DNA of 26,977 nucleotides from Coriobacteriaceae bacterium. GTDB taxonomy: Bacteria > Actinomycetota > Coriobacteriia > Coriobacteriales > Eggerthellaceae. Below are positions 15,264 through 22,620 of this stretch, one piece after another (positions within the stretch are counted from its first letter, which is position 1; every line of letters starts with the position of its first letter). Location: contig SUUF01000010.1 of assembly GCA_015062635.1 (NCBI GenBank), positions 2,310 through 29,286 on the forward strand. The letters run 5' to 3'. Below the pieces are notes generated by a model. That model was not told the origin of the DNA, searched no databases, and worked only from the letters and a program-made list of their open reading frames with translations. The position numbers and the translations under genes were made by a program.

Positions 15264-16091
15264 ATGGCGAAGGGTGCCGACTGGACGATTCACGAGACGG
15301 GGAAGATGGGCATTCCGCGGTTCGACCTTGCAGGGAAAGTCGCCATCATCACGGGCGCGGGCAGCGCTGCCGGCATCGGGTTTGCGGTGGCGCGCACGTA
15401 TGCGGCGTATGGCGCGAAGCTCGTGTTGGCCGACATTACCGAAGGGCCGCTGCAAGAACGCGCGGCCGAGATTCGCGAAGAAACGGCCAATGCCCAGGTG
15501 GTGGCGGTGTGCTGCGATGTGAACGATGCGGCAAGTCGTGAGAACCTGGTGAACACCGCGCTCGAGACCTTCGGGCAGATAGACATCCTCGTGAACATCG
15601 CGGGAGTGGCTGACAAGAACAACAGCCTGGCCGTCGATCTCGATGAGGACACATGGGATTTCGTGGTGGATATCGACCTGAAAGCCGTGTTCTTCCTGTC
15701 GCAGCTCGTCGCGAAACACATGATTCAACGGCAGCGTGGCAACATCATCAACCTGGGTTCGTTCACGGCGAGCATCGCCTCGACGCGGCTGATGCCCTAC
15801 ATGGCTGCAAAGGCCGGTGTGGTGCAGATGACCCGCGGCATGGCCCTGGAGTGGGGCCGTTACAACGTCCGTGTGAACTGCATTTGCCCGGGGTATGTGA
15901 TGTCGGACATGACCCGTGACGCGCTTGCAACACCGGGCGGCTACGAGGCCATCACCCGCGGCGTTCCCTATAACCGCAAGGTATCCGATCCGATGGATAT
16001 TGCCGCTGCGGCGCTGTTCCTGGCATGCGATGCCTCCGACATGGTGGATGGCCATGCCCTGTACGTGGACGGCGGCAGGAGCGTGGAGTAG
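15264..16091 (+). CDS. Short-chain dehydrogenase/reductase (SDR)
   Basis: The 275-residue protein is a classical SDR. The cofactor motif ITGAGSAAGIGFAVA (about 29-43) is two residues longer than the usual TGxxxGIG. LADIT (55-59) puts an acid at the end of strand 2, which suggests NAD(H) preference. NIAG (111-114), the Ser166 region INLGSFTAS, and the catalytic Tyr179-x3-Lys183 (YMAAK) follow, then the CPGYVMSDM cofactor loop and a normal C-terminal VDGGRSVE. It would oxidise or reduce a hydroxyl/keto group, plausibly a hydroxyacyl-CoA of the surrounding pathway. ATG 15264 has AAGGAGGGG upstream. It is co-transcribed with the Gfo/Idh/MocA gene. Confidence 0.92.
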   Translation: MAKGADWTIHETGKMGIPRFDLAGKVAIITGAGSAAGIGFAVARTYAAYGAKLVLADITEGPLQERAAEIREETANAQVVAVCCDVNDAASRENLVNTALETFGQIDILVNIAGVADKNNSLAVDLDEDTWDFVVDIDLKAVFFLSQLVAKHMIQRQRGNIINLGSFTASIASTRLMPYMAAKAGVVQMTRGMALEWGRYNVRVNCICPGYVMSDMTRDALATPGGYEAITRGVPYNRKVSDPMDIAAAALFLACDASDMVDGHALYVDGGRSVE

Positions 16092-16149
16092 GCATCTGGT
16101 TGCGGCAGTTCGTTAAGACGCGCAGTTTCGCCAATTGAGCATCTAGGCG

Positions 16150-16806
16150 ATGTTTCCCGACTGCCGTAATGGGCAGAAGCGCGTGCTGAACGTGGGTACC
16201 ATTCCCACCATTCAATATGATTTCCTCCCCGATGTGCTTCGCGGCTATTGGGATAAGCTCGGCTACGATCGCACGGTGCACATTACCGTTGAGTTCACCA
16301 ACTCCTTGATCAAAGGCTTGAAGGAGCAGTCATATGACGTGGTGTTCTGCTCTCGCGTGCCCGAAGAGGGAAGCATCACCTTCATTCCCGTGGTCACGAA
16401 GACGCTGGTGGCAGTTGTGCCCAAGGACGGTACATATAAGAATCTCGAACGGCTCTCGCTTCCGCAGCTTGCGAGCATCCCCTTCGCCACGTACCGCGAG
16501 ACCGCGCCCATCGGGCGGGAGGTGCGTGCGCTGTTGAACTCGAGCGGTGTCAAGCTCGAGCCCGCAATCGGCTTCGACGATGAGTTCTCGCTTGCAGGCA
16601 ATGTCGCCGCGAACGGCGATATGGTGGGCCTGATGCTCGACACCTTCGAGACAGGTCCGTTCAAGGACGAGGTGAACGTGATTCCCATCGAGGGTGTCGC
16701 TGCCGATTGGCACCCGATATGCATAGCGTTCGATTCACGACTCATAAAGAGCGCGGAACTGGAGACCCTTATTCAGAGCGCCCGCGAGAAAGCGCAGGTG
16801 AGGTGA
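16150..16806 (+). pseudogene. LysR-type regulator fragment lacking the DNA-binding domain
   Basis: The frame codes for 218 residues equivalent to the effector-binding domain of a LysR-type regulator: VLNVGTIPTIQYDFLPDVLRGY at the start of the domain, then LKEQSYDVVFCSRVPEE, FATYRETAPIGREVRALL and AAN.DMVGLMLDTFE. The N-terminal helix-turn-helix and linker helix (about 85 residues) are missing, and only 58 bases separate the frame from the preceding SDR gene, so they cannot be upstream. There is no good ribosome-binding site before ATG 16150. It is most simply a truncated gene, though a free ligand-binding domain made by read-through from the SDR transcript is possible. Its C-terminal half is clearly paralogous to the fragment at 22619-22987. 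Confidence 0.75.
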
Positions 16807-16866
16807 GGAATGGGATGCCCAGGTTCCGTGCCGGGGAGCCCCCACGGGCCATCGCCCTAACAAAAA

Positions 16867-16901
16867 GGTAGGTATTCCTGGTCTGAACCGCCGCGAATAC
16901 C
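16867..16901. promoter_or_regulatory. Candidate operator upstream of the MDR-importer operon
   Basis: GGTAGGTATTCC (16867-16878) is one base different from GGTAGGTATACC at 20989-21000, which lies between the HxlR regulator gene and the binding-protein gene of the same importer. In addition GGTATTC (16871-16877) is repeated inverted as GAATACC (16895-16901). The site is about 70-100 bases before the MDR start. HxlR-type regulators often control quinone or aldehyde reductases, so binding by the local HxlR protein is a reasonable inference. Confidence 0.5.
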
Positions 16902-16969
16902 ATGTCGTGGTAGGGTTGCAGATATAGCGTGCACGGTTTAAATCGCGAGATACGACTGACAGGAGCGCC

Positions 16970-17926
16970 ATGAAAGCGATTGTCATAGAAGAGCCCGGCG
17001 GTCCGGAGAAGCTGCTCTACCGCGAAGTCCCCACGCCGCAGGTTAAACCCGGCTGGACGCTCGTACATGTGCGCGGGTTTGGCATCAACCATTCCGAGGT
17101 GTTTACGCGTCAGGGGCTTTCGCCAAGCGTGCAATTCCCGCGCATTCTGGGAATTGAATGCGTGGGCGTGGTGGCGCAGACCACCGACCCCGAACGCTTG
17201 CCCGTAGGACAGAAGTGCGTTTCGTTGATGGGGGAGATGGGGCGTGCGTTCGATGGCGGGTATGCGGAATACTGCCTGCTGCCCAACGACCAGGTTTATC
17301 CCGTGCATACCGAATTGCCCTGGGTGGTGCTGGCGGCTCTTCCCGAAACCTACTTCACGGCATTCGGGTCGATGGAGAACCTGCGGCTGGAAGATGGTTG
17401 CAGCGTGCTCGTGCGCGGTGCAACGAGCGGCGTGGGGGTTGCCTTCCTGAGGTTGGTGAAAGCCCGTTTCCCGCGCATGCGCGTCGTGGGATCCACTCGC
17501 ACGGCGGGCAAGGGCCAGATGCTGTTGGACTCTGGTTTCGATGCGTTCGCGGTGGATGAAGGGGGCGAGCTTCAAACGGAAGAATCCTTCGACCGCGCGT
17601 TCGAGCTCATAGGTCCAGCGACGTTGAAGGACACCTGCCGGCATGTTTGCGAAGGCGGAATCGTATGCAGTACCGGGCAGCTGGGCGGCAAGTGGTATAT
17701 GGATGGATTCGATCCGATTTTCGACTTGCCGGCAAACGGATACCTGACGAGCTTCTATTCGAACAACGTGGATGGTAACCGCTTGGATGAGATGCTTTCG
17801 TATGTGGCGCGCTATCACGTGGACGCGGCACCCGAGCGCGTGTTCTCGCTGGATCAGGTGCCGGATGCGCATCGCTACCTGGCAGATGCGAAGAGTTTCG
17901 GCAAGGTGGTCGTGTTGAATGATTGA
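16970..17926 (+). CDS. Zinc-free MDR oxidoreductase, quinone-reductase-like
   Basis: The 318-residue protein is a medium-chain dehydrogenase/reductase. The N-terminal GroES-like domain includes VHVRGFGINHSEVFTRQG and FPRILGIECVGVV, typical of quinone oxidoreductase-like members. The structural zinc cysteines and catalytic zinc ligands are absent. The nucleotide-binding motif is VLVRGATSGVGVAFLRLV (147-164). It would reduce a quinone, enone or enoyl compound with NAD(P)H. It starts with ATG 16970 behind AGGAG and overlaps the next ABC ATPase gene by 8 bases, so it is translationally coupled to the importer. That coupling is unusual and suggests it acts on something carried by, or made from, the imported compound. 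Confidence 0.9.
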   Translation: MKAIVIEEPGGPEKLLYREVPTPQVKPGWTLVHVRGFGINHSEVFTRQGLSPSVQFPRILGIECVGVVAQTTDPERLPVGQKCVSLMGEMGRAFDGGYAEYCLLPNDQVYPVHTELPWVVLAALPETYFTAFGSMENLRLEDGCSVLVRGATSGVGVAFLRLVKARFPRMRVVGSTRTAGKGQMLLDSGFDAFAVDEGGELQTEESFDRAFELIGPATLKDTCRHVCEGGIVCSTGQLGGKWYMDGFDPIFDLPANGYLTSFYSNNVDGNRLDEMLSYVARYHVDAAPERVFSLDQVPDAHRYLADAKSFGKVVVLND

Positions 17927-18647
17927 GTTTCAGCGCGTAAGCAAGACCTATCCCGATGGCACAGTGGCTGTCGAGGATTTCAGCCTGGTGGCGCCGAGCC
18001 GGCAGACCACGGTGCTCGTGGGCACGAGCGGTTCCGGCAAGACCACGGTGCTGCGCATGGTGAACCGCATGGTGGAGCCCACGACGGGGCATGTGCTTTG
18101 GGATGGCGTCGACGTTGCGACCATGAACCCGGTGAAACTGCGCCGTTCCATCGGGTACGTGCTGCAGGAAGGCGGCCTGTTCCCCCATTGGACGGTGCTC
18201 GACAACATCGCCACGGTGCCCCGCCTGGAGGGGGCGACCCGGCAGGATTCCGCGCGCCGCGCGTCGGAGCTGTTGGAGATGGTGGGGCTGGACGCTTCGA
18301 TGGGCAGCCGGTATCCCGCCCAACTTTCCGGTGGGCAGCGTCAGCGCGTGGGCGTGGCCCGGGCGCTTGCGAACGATCCGCTGCTGCTGCTGATGGATGA
18401 GCCTTTCGGCGCGCTCGACCCGCTGGTGCGCCGCGACTTGCACGTGCAGGTGAAGCGCATCCGCGAGGCGCTGGGAACCACGATCATCATGGTGACCCAC
18501 GATATGCACGAGGCCATGACCTTGGGCCACCAGGTGGTGGTGATGCAAACAGGAGGACGCATCGTGCAGACGGGTGCGCCCGAGGAACTTTTGAGCAGCC
18601 CTGCCACCGACTTCGTTGCCGATTTGATTAACGTGAGCAAGCTGTGA
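17919..18647 (+). CDS. ABC importer ATPase, OpuCA/ProV-like without CBS domains
   Basis: The 242-residue protein is an ABC ATPase of the quaternary amine/osmoprotectant importer group. Walker A is GTSGSGKT (35-42), the Q-loop Gln83 lies in GYVLQEGGLFPHWTVLDNI, the signature LSGGQRQR is at 136-143, Walker B LLLLMDEPFGALDP at 155-168 and the switch His194 in VTHD. The GLFPHWTV segment is typical of OpuCA/ProV-like ATPases. The usual C-terminal CBS domains that sense ionic strength are absent, so uptake is probably not controlled by osmotic strength. It starts inside the preceding gene and its stop overlaps the GTG start of the first permease, so the set is one operon. Confidence 0.92.
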   Translation: MIEFQRVSKTYPDGTVAVEDFSLVAPSRQTTVLVGTSGSGKTTVLRMVNRMVEPTTGHVLWDGVDVATMNPVKLRRSIGYVLQEGGLFPHWTVLDNIATVPRLEGATRQDSARRASELLEMVGLDASMGSRYPAQLSGGQRQRVGVARALANDPLLLLMDEPFGALDPLVRRDLHVQVKRIREALGTTIIMVTHDMHEAMTLGHQVVVMQTGGRIVQTGAPEELLSSPATDFVADLINVSKL

Positions 18648-19282
18648 ATTGGGTTTCGCAGAATATGGACCTTGCCCTCGGGTTGCTGTTGACGCACCTT
18701 TCGCTCGCGGTTCCCGCCATCGTGTTGGCGGTGCTGGTAGCCGTGCCTTTGGGGTGGCTTGCCCATCGCAAACGCCGGGTGCGTGGCCCGTTGCTCACGG
18801 GGGTTGGGCTCCTGTATGCCGTTCCCTCGCTCGCGCTGTTCATCCTGGTGCCCAGCCTGTTCGGCTTCAGCATCCGCAGCAGTGCGAACATCATCATCGT
18901 GCTGGCCATTTACGGGGTCGCCATCCTGGTGCGTACCTGCGCCGATGCCTTCGATGCGGTGCCGGCCGACGTGCGCCAGGCGGCAGATGCGCTCGGCTAT
19001 TCCACCTGGAAGCGGTTTTGGTCGGTCGATCTGCCGCTTTCGGTACCCGTCACCATGGCGGGCGTTCGCGTGGTGGTGGTTTCCACGGTCTCGCTCGTCA
19101 CTGTGGGCTCGGTCATCGGCGTGCAGAGCCTGGGCACCTTGTTCACGGACGGCTTCCAGCGGGGCATCATTCCCGAAGTACTCACCGGCCTGGTTTTGAC
19201 GGTGCTGCTTGCCGTGGCGATGGATGTCCTCTGCGTGCTGATCGAGCGCGCACTCACGCCCTGGAATAGGAGGCGCGCATGA
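18644..19282 (+). CDS. ABC importer permease, OpuCB/ProW-like (first)
   Basis: The 212-residue protein is an integral membrane permease with about five to six hydrophobic helices. The cytoplasmic coupling (EAA-type) loop is seen at about 112-140 as AADALGYSTWKRFWSVDLPLSVPVTMAG. This and the LLYAVPSLALFILVP segment are typical of the OpuCB/OpuCD (glycine betaine/carnitine/choline) family. The start is a GTG at 18644 that overlaps the ATPase stop as GTGA. Substrate specificity rests with the binding protein at 21074. Confidence 0.92.
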   Translation: MNWVSQNMDLALGLLLTHLSLAVPAIVLAVLVAVPLGWLAHRKRRVRGPLLTGVGLLYAVPSLALFILVPSLFGFSIRSSANIIIVLAIYGVAILVRTCADAFDAVPADVRQAADALGYSTWKRFWSVDLPLSVPVTMAGVRVVVVSTVSLVTVGSVIGVQSLGTLFTDGFQRGIIPEVLTGLVLTVLLAVAMDVLCVLIERALTPWNRRRA

Positions 19283-19929
19283 TTACGTCTGCCTTCGCGT
19301 GGATAGCCGATGCCGCCAACTGGGGTGGAGACGCCGGCATTTGGATGCGCCTGCTGCAGCATCTTGGCGTGACGGGTTTGGTGGTGCTGGCGGCAGCCGT
19401 GGTTGCGGTGCCGGCGGGCATCGCCATCGGGCACACCGGGAAGGGAAGGGCGCTCGTCACCTTCACGAGCGGCGCGGCCCGGGCGCTTCCCACCCTGGGC
19501 TTGCTCACGTTGTTCGCTCTTGCTTTGGGCATCGGCTTGGCGGCTCCGTTTTGGGCGCTCGTGATACTGGCGTTTCCGCCGCTGCTGGCCGCCGCCTATT
19601 CGGGAGTCGAATCAGCCGACAAGGTGACCGTGGATGCTTCCCGCGCCATCGGCATGACGGGAATGCAGGTGCTTCGCCATGTGGAATTGCCCGCGGCGTT
19701 TCCCATCCTGGTGGGCGGCTTGCGCTCGACCGTGTTGCAGGTGGCGTCCACGGCGACGCTCGCCGCCTATACGGCCGATATCGGGCTCGGCCGGTTCCTG
19801 TTCGTGGGCATGAAGACCAACCACTACGAGGTGATGATTGGCGGTGCCCTGCTCGTGGTGGTGCTGACGCTGGTCCTGGATGTCGTCCTAGCGCTTTGCC
19901 AGAAAGCGGTTGAGCGGAGAGCCGGCTGA
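19279..19929 (+). CDS. ABC importer permease, OpuCD/ProW-like (second)
   Basis: The 216-residue protein is the partner permease, with about six hydrophobic segments and the coupling loop at about 118-147 (VDASRAIGMTGMQVLRHVELPAAFPILVGG). ARALPTLGLLTLFALALGIG and TLAAYTADIGLGRFLFVGMKTNHYEVMIGGALLVV are typical for the family. The start ATG overlaps the stop of the first permease as ATGA. It is only distantly related to the first permease, so the channel is a heterodimer. It is the last gene of the MDR-ATPase-permease-permease operon and is convergent with the ferredoxin-type gene that ends 29 bases away. Confidence 0.92.
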   Translation: MITSAFAWIADAANWGGDAGIWMRLLQHLGVTGLVVLAAAVVAVPAGIAIGHTGKGRALVTFTSGAARALPTLGLLTLFALALGIGLAAPFWALVILAFPPLLAAAYSGVESADKVTVDASRAIGMTGMQVLRHVELPAAFPILVGGLRSTVLQVASTATLAAYTADIGLGRFLFVGMKTNHYEVMIGGALLVVVLTLVLDVVLALCQKAVERRAG

Positions 19930-19958
19930 GCAAGACCCGATAGCAGCCATTGCGTCTC

Positions 19959-20564
19959 TTAGAGCCGCTCGATTGCCTCGAAAGGGCATTCCTCGAAGCA
20001 ATGGCCGCAGTGCAGGCAATGCTCGGGCTGGATGCGGTAGATATCGCCTTCTTCGATGCAATGTTGGGGGCAGCCTTCGGCGCAAGTGCCGCATGCGGTG
20101 CAGTCTTCCGTGATGACGAAGCCCCGCTCGCGTGCTGGCTCATCGCCAAAGGGTACGCGCTCGCGGTAAATGGGTTCTTGCCCCAAGTCGAAGAACTCCA
20201 TCTGCCCGCTGTCGATGCAGAAGGCGTCCAGGATATAGCGGGAGTCGCCGGGATACACGTTGTTCATGGAAGGGTTTTCCGCGAAGATGCGGTCGATCCA
20301 GGCCTTCTGGTCGGCCACTCTGCGAACGGGTCCGGATAAGCGGACGGTTTGCCAGCTCGCATTCAGCCCCGCGATGGCCACGCGGCCGGTTCGTACGAGC
20401 TGTTCGTGGAAATCCTTGCCCCGCGATGTGCAGAAGTACAGAGAGCCGTTTTCGACGACCATCACATCGATGATGCGCGCTTGGGGAAACCCGTTTTCGT
20501 CGACGGTGGCGAACGTGCAGTCGCGGACATCGCGGAGCAGTTGCAGGCAATCCTGGGCTTTCAT
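19959..20564 (-). CDS. FMN-binding split-barrel protein fused to a 2x[4Fe-4S] ferredoxin domain
   Basis: The 201-residue protein joins two domains. Residues 1-135 resemble the pyridoxamine-phosphate-oxidase-like FMN-binding split barrel (CTFATVDENGFPQARIID, LYFCTSRGKDFHEQLVRTGRVAI). Residues 150-201 carry two cluster motifs, C155-x2-C158-x2-C161-x3-C165-P and C183-x2-C186-x2-C189-x3-C193-P. This is a bacterial 8Fe ferredoxin arrangement, so it likely moves electrons between a low-potential donor and flavin. ATG 20564 has AAGGGGA upstream; the longer frame to 20594 overlaps nothing useful. It follows the HxlR gene by 19 bases on the same strand, so HxlR and this protein form one operon. Confidence 0.88.
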   Translation of the reverse strand: MKAQDCLQLLRDVRDCTFATVDENGFPQARIIDVMVVENGSLYFCTSRGKDFHEQLVRTGRVAIAGLNASWQTVRLSGPVRRVADQKAWIDRIFAENPSMNNVYPGDSRYILDAFCIDSGQMEFFDLGQEPIYRERVPFGDEPARERGFVITEDCTACGTCAEGCPQHCIEEGDIYRIQPEHCLHCGHCFEECPFEAIERL

Positions 20565-20583
20565 GGCTTGTCCCCTTTCCGCG

Positions 20584-20916
20584 CTATCCTTCACGCACGA
20601 TTGCTTGATATGCCGTTCCCCATTCGGCCATGGCCTGAATCATCGGCCGCATGGATTCTCCCAGTTCGGAAAGCCGATACTCAACGTGGCGGGGGAGCTC
20701 GGGGTATTCGGTGCGCACGATGATCCCGTCGTCGGCCATTTGCCGAAGCGCCTCGATGAGGCTCTTTTCGGATATTCCCTCGATGGAGTCGCGGAGTTCG
20801 CCGAACCGGTGGGGATGGTCAAGCAGCCTCTGGATGATGAATATCTTCCATTTGCTGCCGATGACCCGCAAGGTGGTGGCCACCGGGCAATCGGGCAGTT
20901 CTTCTTTCGTGAGCAT
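20584..20916 (-). CDS. HxlR-family transcriptional regulator
   Basis: The 110-residue protein is a compact winged-helix regulator of the HxlR (MarR-like) family: DCPVATTLRVIGSKWKIFIIQRLL, HRFGELRDSIEGISEKSLIEALRQMADDGIIVRTEYPELPRHVEYRLSELG. Its single N-terminal Cys10 is at the conserved position that in YodB/HypR-type members senses quinones, aldehydes or disulfide stress. The start ATG 20916 has a near-perfect AGGAGGGG five bases upstream. It is the first gene of a two-gene minus-strand operon and is divergent from the importer binding protein, with a candidate operator at 20981-21000. Confidence 0.92.
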   Translation of the reverse strand: MLTKEELPDCPVATTLRVIGSKWKIFIIQRLLDHPHRFGELRDSIEGISEKSLIEALRQMADDGIIVRTEYPELPRHVEYRLSELGESMRPMIQAMAEWGTAYQAIVREG

Positions 20917-20980
20917 AACCCCTCCTACTGTTGTCATCTCATCGTCAATGATGCCATGGAATTCCGGCGAAGCGAATCCT

Positions 20981-21000
20981 TACCTTTTGGTAGGTATACC
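20981..21000. promoter_or_regulatory. Candidate HxlR operator in the divergent region
   Basis: TACC-TTTT-GGTA (20981-20992) and the palindrome GGTATACC (20993-21000) sit side by side between the HxlR gene and the binding-protein gene. GGTAGGTATACC (20989-21000) recurs with one change at 16867-16878 before the MDR-importer operon. Location between divergent genes and the shared motif argue for an operator. Confidence 0.55.
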
Positions 21001-21073
21001 CCCATGCAGGAAGCTCAGGTAAGATAAAGGCTATCGTACGCTAAAGCGAAACCCTTCCGAGTGGAGCATGAAT

Positions 21074-21985
21074 ATGAAGAAACCGATGTTGATAACGATG
21101 GTTGCGCTGGCGATGGCGCTCGCGTTCGCCCTTGCCGGATGCGGAGGCAGTGGTGGTTCGGCCGATGGCGCCGATGGGGCCGGCGCCCAGAAGCTCGTCG
21201 TGGGAAGCCAGGATTTCTACGAGAACGAGATCGTCGCCGAGGCGTATGCCCAGGCGCTCGAGGCGAAGGGTTATGCGGTGGAGCGCAGCTTCCGTATTGG
21301 CCAGCGCGAGGTCTACATGCCCGAAATCGAAGCCGGCAACGTCGATGTGTTCCCCGAATATACGGGCAACCTATTGCAGTATTACGACCAGGACACCACG
21401 GCCACCGAAAGCCAGGATGTCTACGATGCTCTGGCCGGGGCGCTGCCCGAAGGACTACGCGTGCTGAAGCAGGCGGAGGCAACCGATGCCGATTCCTATG
21501 TGGTGACGAAGGCCTTTGCCGACGAACATAACGTGAAGAGCATCGCCGATTTGGCCGGCATCGACAACCTGGTGCTTGCAGGCAATTCCGAGCTCGAGAC
21601 GCGCCCCTATGGCCCCAAGGGTCTGAAGAGCGTCTATGGTGTCGAGGTCTCGCAGTTCAAGCCGGTCGAGGATTCCGGCGGCCCGCTCACCGTGAAGGCG
21701 CTGCGTGACGGCGACGCTTCCTTCGTCGACCTGTATTCCTCGTCTCCGGTGCTTGCCGAAGGCGACCTCGTGGTGCTTGACGACCCGAAGGGCCTGTTCC
21801 TGGCCTCGCACATCGTGCCCGTGGTTTCCGCGAACGTGGATGACGAGGCCGCGGCAGCGATCGACGCCGTGAACGCCGCGCTCTCGCCCGAAGAGCTCAT
21901 CGCGATGAACAGCGAGTCAGTGAACGATGAGCGCCCCGCTGCTGACATCGCCAAGGACTTCCTCACCCGCGCCGGCATCTTGTAG
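21074..21985 (+). CDS. Substrate-binding lipoprotein, OpuCC/OsmF-like (quaternary amine type)
   Basis: The 303-residue protein begins with a lipoprotein signal: two lysines, a hydrophobic core and the lipobox LAGC with Cys23, then a Gly/Ser/Asp linker. The mature part has KLVVGSQDFYENEIVAEAYAQALEAKGY and DVFPEYTGNLLQYY, hallmarks of OpuCC/ProX-type binding proteins for glycine betaine, choline, carnitine and related compounds. It would be anchored outside the membrane and deliver substrate to the OpuC-like permeases. GTGGAG is only one base from an ATG at 21068, so ATG 21074 (seven bases spacing) is the likelier start. The gene is separated from the permease operon by two opposite-strand genes. 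A strong terminator follows. Confidence 0.92.
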   Translation: MKKPMLITMVALAMALAFALAGCGGSGGSADGADGAGAQKLVVGSQDFYENEIVAEAYAQALEAKGYAVERSFRIGQREVYMPEIEAGNVDVFPEYTGNLLQYYDQDTTATESQDVYDALAGALPEGLRVLKQAEATDADSYVVTKAFADEHNVKSIADLAGIDNLVLAGNSELETRPYGPKGLKSVYGVEVSQFKPVEDSGGPLTVKALRDGDASFVDLYSSSPVLAEGDLVVLDDPKGLFLASHIVPVVSANVDDEAAAAIDAVNAALSPEELIAMNSESVNDERPAADIAKDFLTRAGIL

Positions 21986-22069
21986 CACATACATTTGGTT
22001 CTGGCGGGGCACGGAAGCTTTCCACGTCCCGATTCCGAACGGGCGGGCGAGGGCTGCCCGCATGCTTAC

Positions 22070-22107
22070 AAAAGCGCTCCGGATGGCGAGCATCCGGAGC
22101 GCTTTTC
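22070..22107 (+). terminator. Strong terminator after the binding-protein gene
   Basis: A perfect stem of 16 bp (22070-22085 with 22091-22106; core GCGCTCCGGATG) with a five-base loop ends in TTTT. It lies 85 bases after the stop. Confidence 0.93.
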
Positions 22108-22147
22108 GTCTGCCGTTATCGACTCGGCGACGCAAAAGCGAAAAAAG

Positions 22148-22192
22148 AATTGATGATAAATCCGTTTTGCCAAAACGCGGAAATCATCAATT
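22148..22192. promoter_or_regulatory. Nested dyad symmetry upstream of the dehydrogenase remnant
   Basis: An outer perfect 10-bp inverted repeat (AATTGATGAT at 22148-22157, ATCATCAATT at 22183-22192) surrounds an inner 15-base palindrome CGTTTTGCCAAAACG (22163-22177). It is AT-rich and lies about 90 bases before the remnant's start. This looks like a preserved operator/promoter region or a folded leader. Confidence 0.5.
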
Positions 22193-22281
22193 GGACGCCC
22201 TTCTGGGCAGCTTCGATACTCGAGTCAGATCAGCCGACCGATTCGACTACCGAAACCCGAACCCACGAAGGAGGGAACGCA

Positions 22282-22620
22282 ATGGCCAAGATCACCGATG
22301 CCGAGTTCAAGGCGTACCTGAAGGAGATTCGCGAGTTCATCGAGAGCGACGAGATCGAGGAGATGCAGAGGGAGTGCGAGGTGACCAACGTCTTCCCGCA
22401 GCGCTTCTTCAACCTGTGCAACGAGCACCAGCTCTTCCGCATCTCGCTGCCCGAGGAGTACGGCGGGTGGGGGCTCAGCGAGCACCAGATCCTGCAGGTG
22501 CAGGAGGAGTTCTCCCGCGGCCCCGGCGGCATGCGCATGTTCATCCACTTCGCCCAGGACCTGAACTGGCGCCCGCTCTACGACTTCGGCTCCGAAGAGC
22601 TCAAGGCCGAGCTCATGCTA
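22282..22620 (+). pseudogene. 5' fragment of an acyl-CoA dehydrogenase gene
   Basis: From ATG 22282, behind a strong GAAGGAGGG site, about 112 codons match the N-terminus of the dehydrogenase at 12906: EMQRECEVTNVFPQRF, LPEEYGGWGLSEHQIL, EEFSRGPGGMRM, DLNWRPLYDFG. Homology stops at KAELM (near 22617). The frame then continues with unrelated residues to a stop at 22764, giving a possible 160-residue product with no flavin or catalytic region. Immediately after the break, in another frame, LysR-type sequence starts. So the 3' two-thirds of the gene has been lost by a deletion or rearrangement. Promoter-side dyad and ribosome-binding site are still intact, so it may still be transcribed. Confidence 0.85.
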
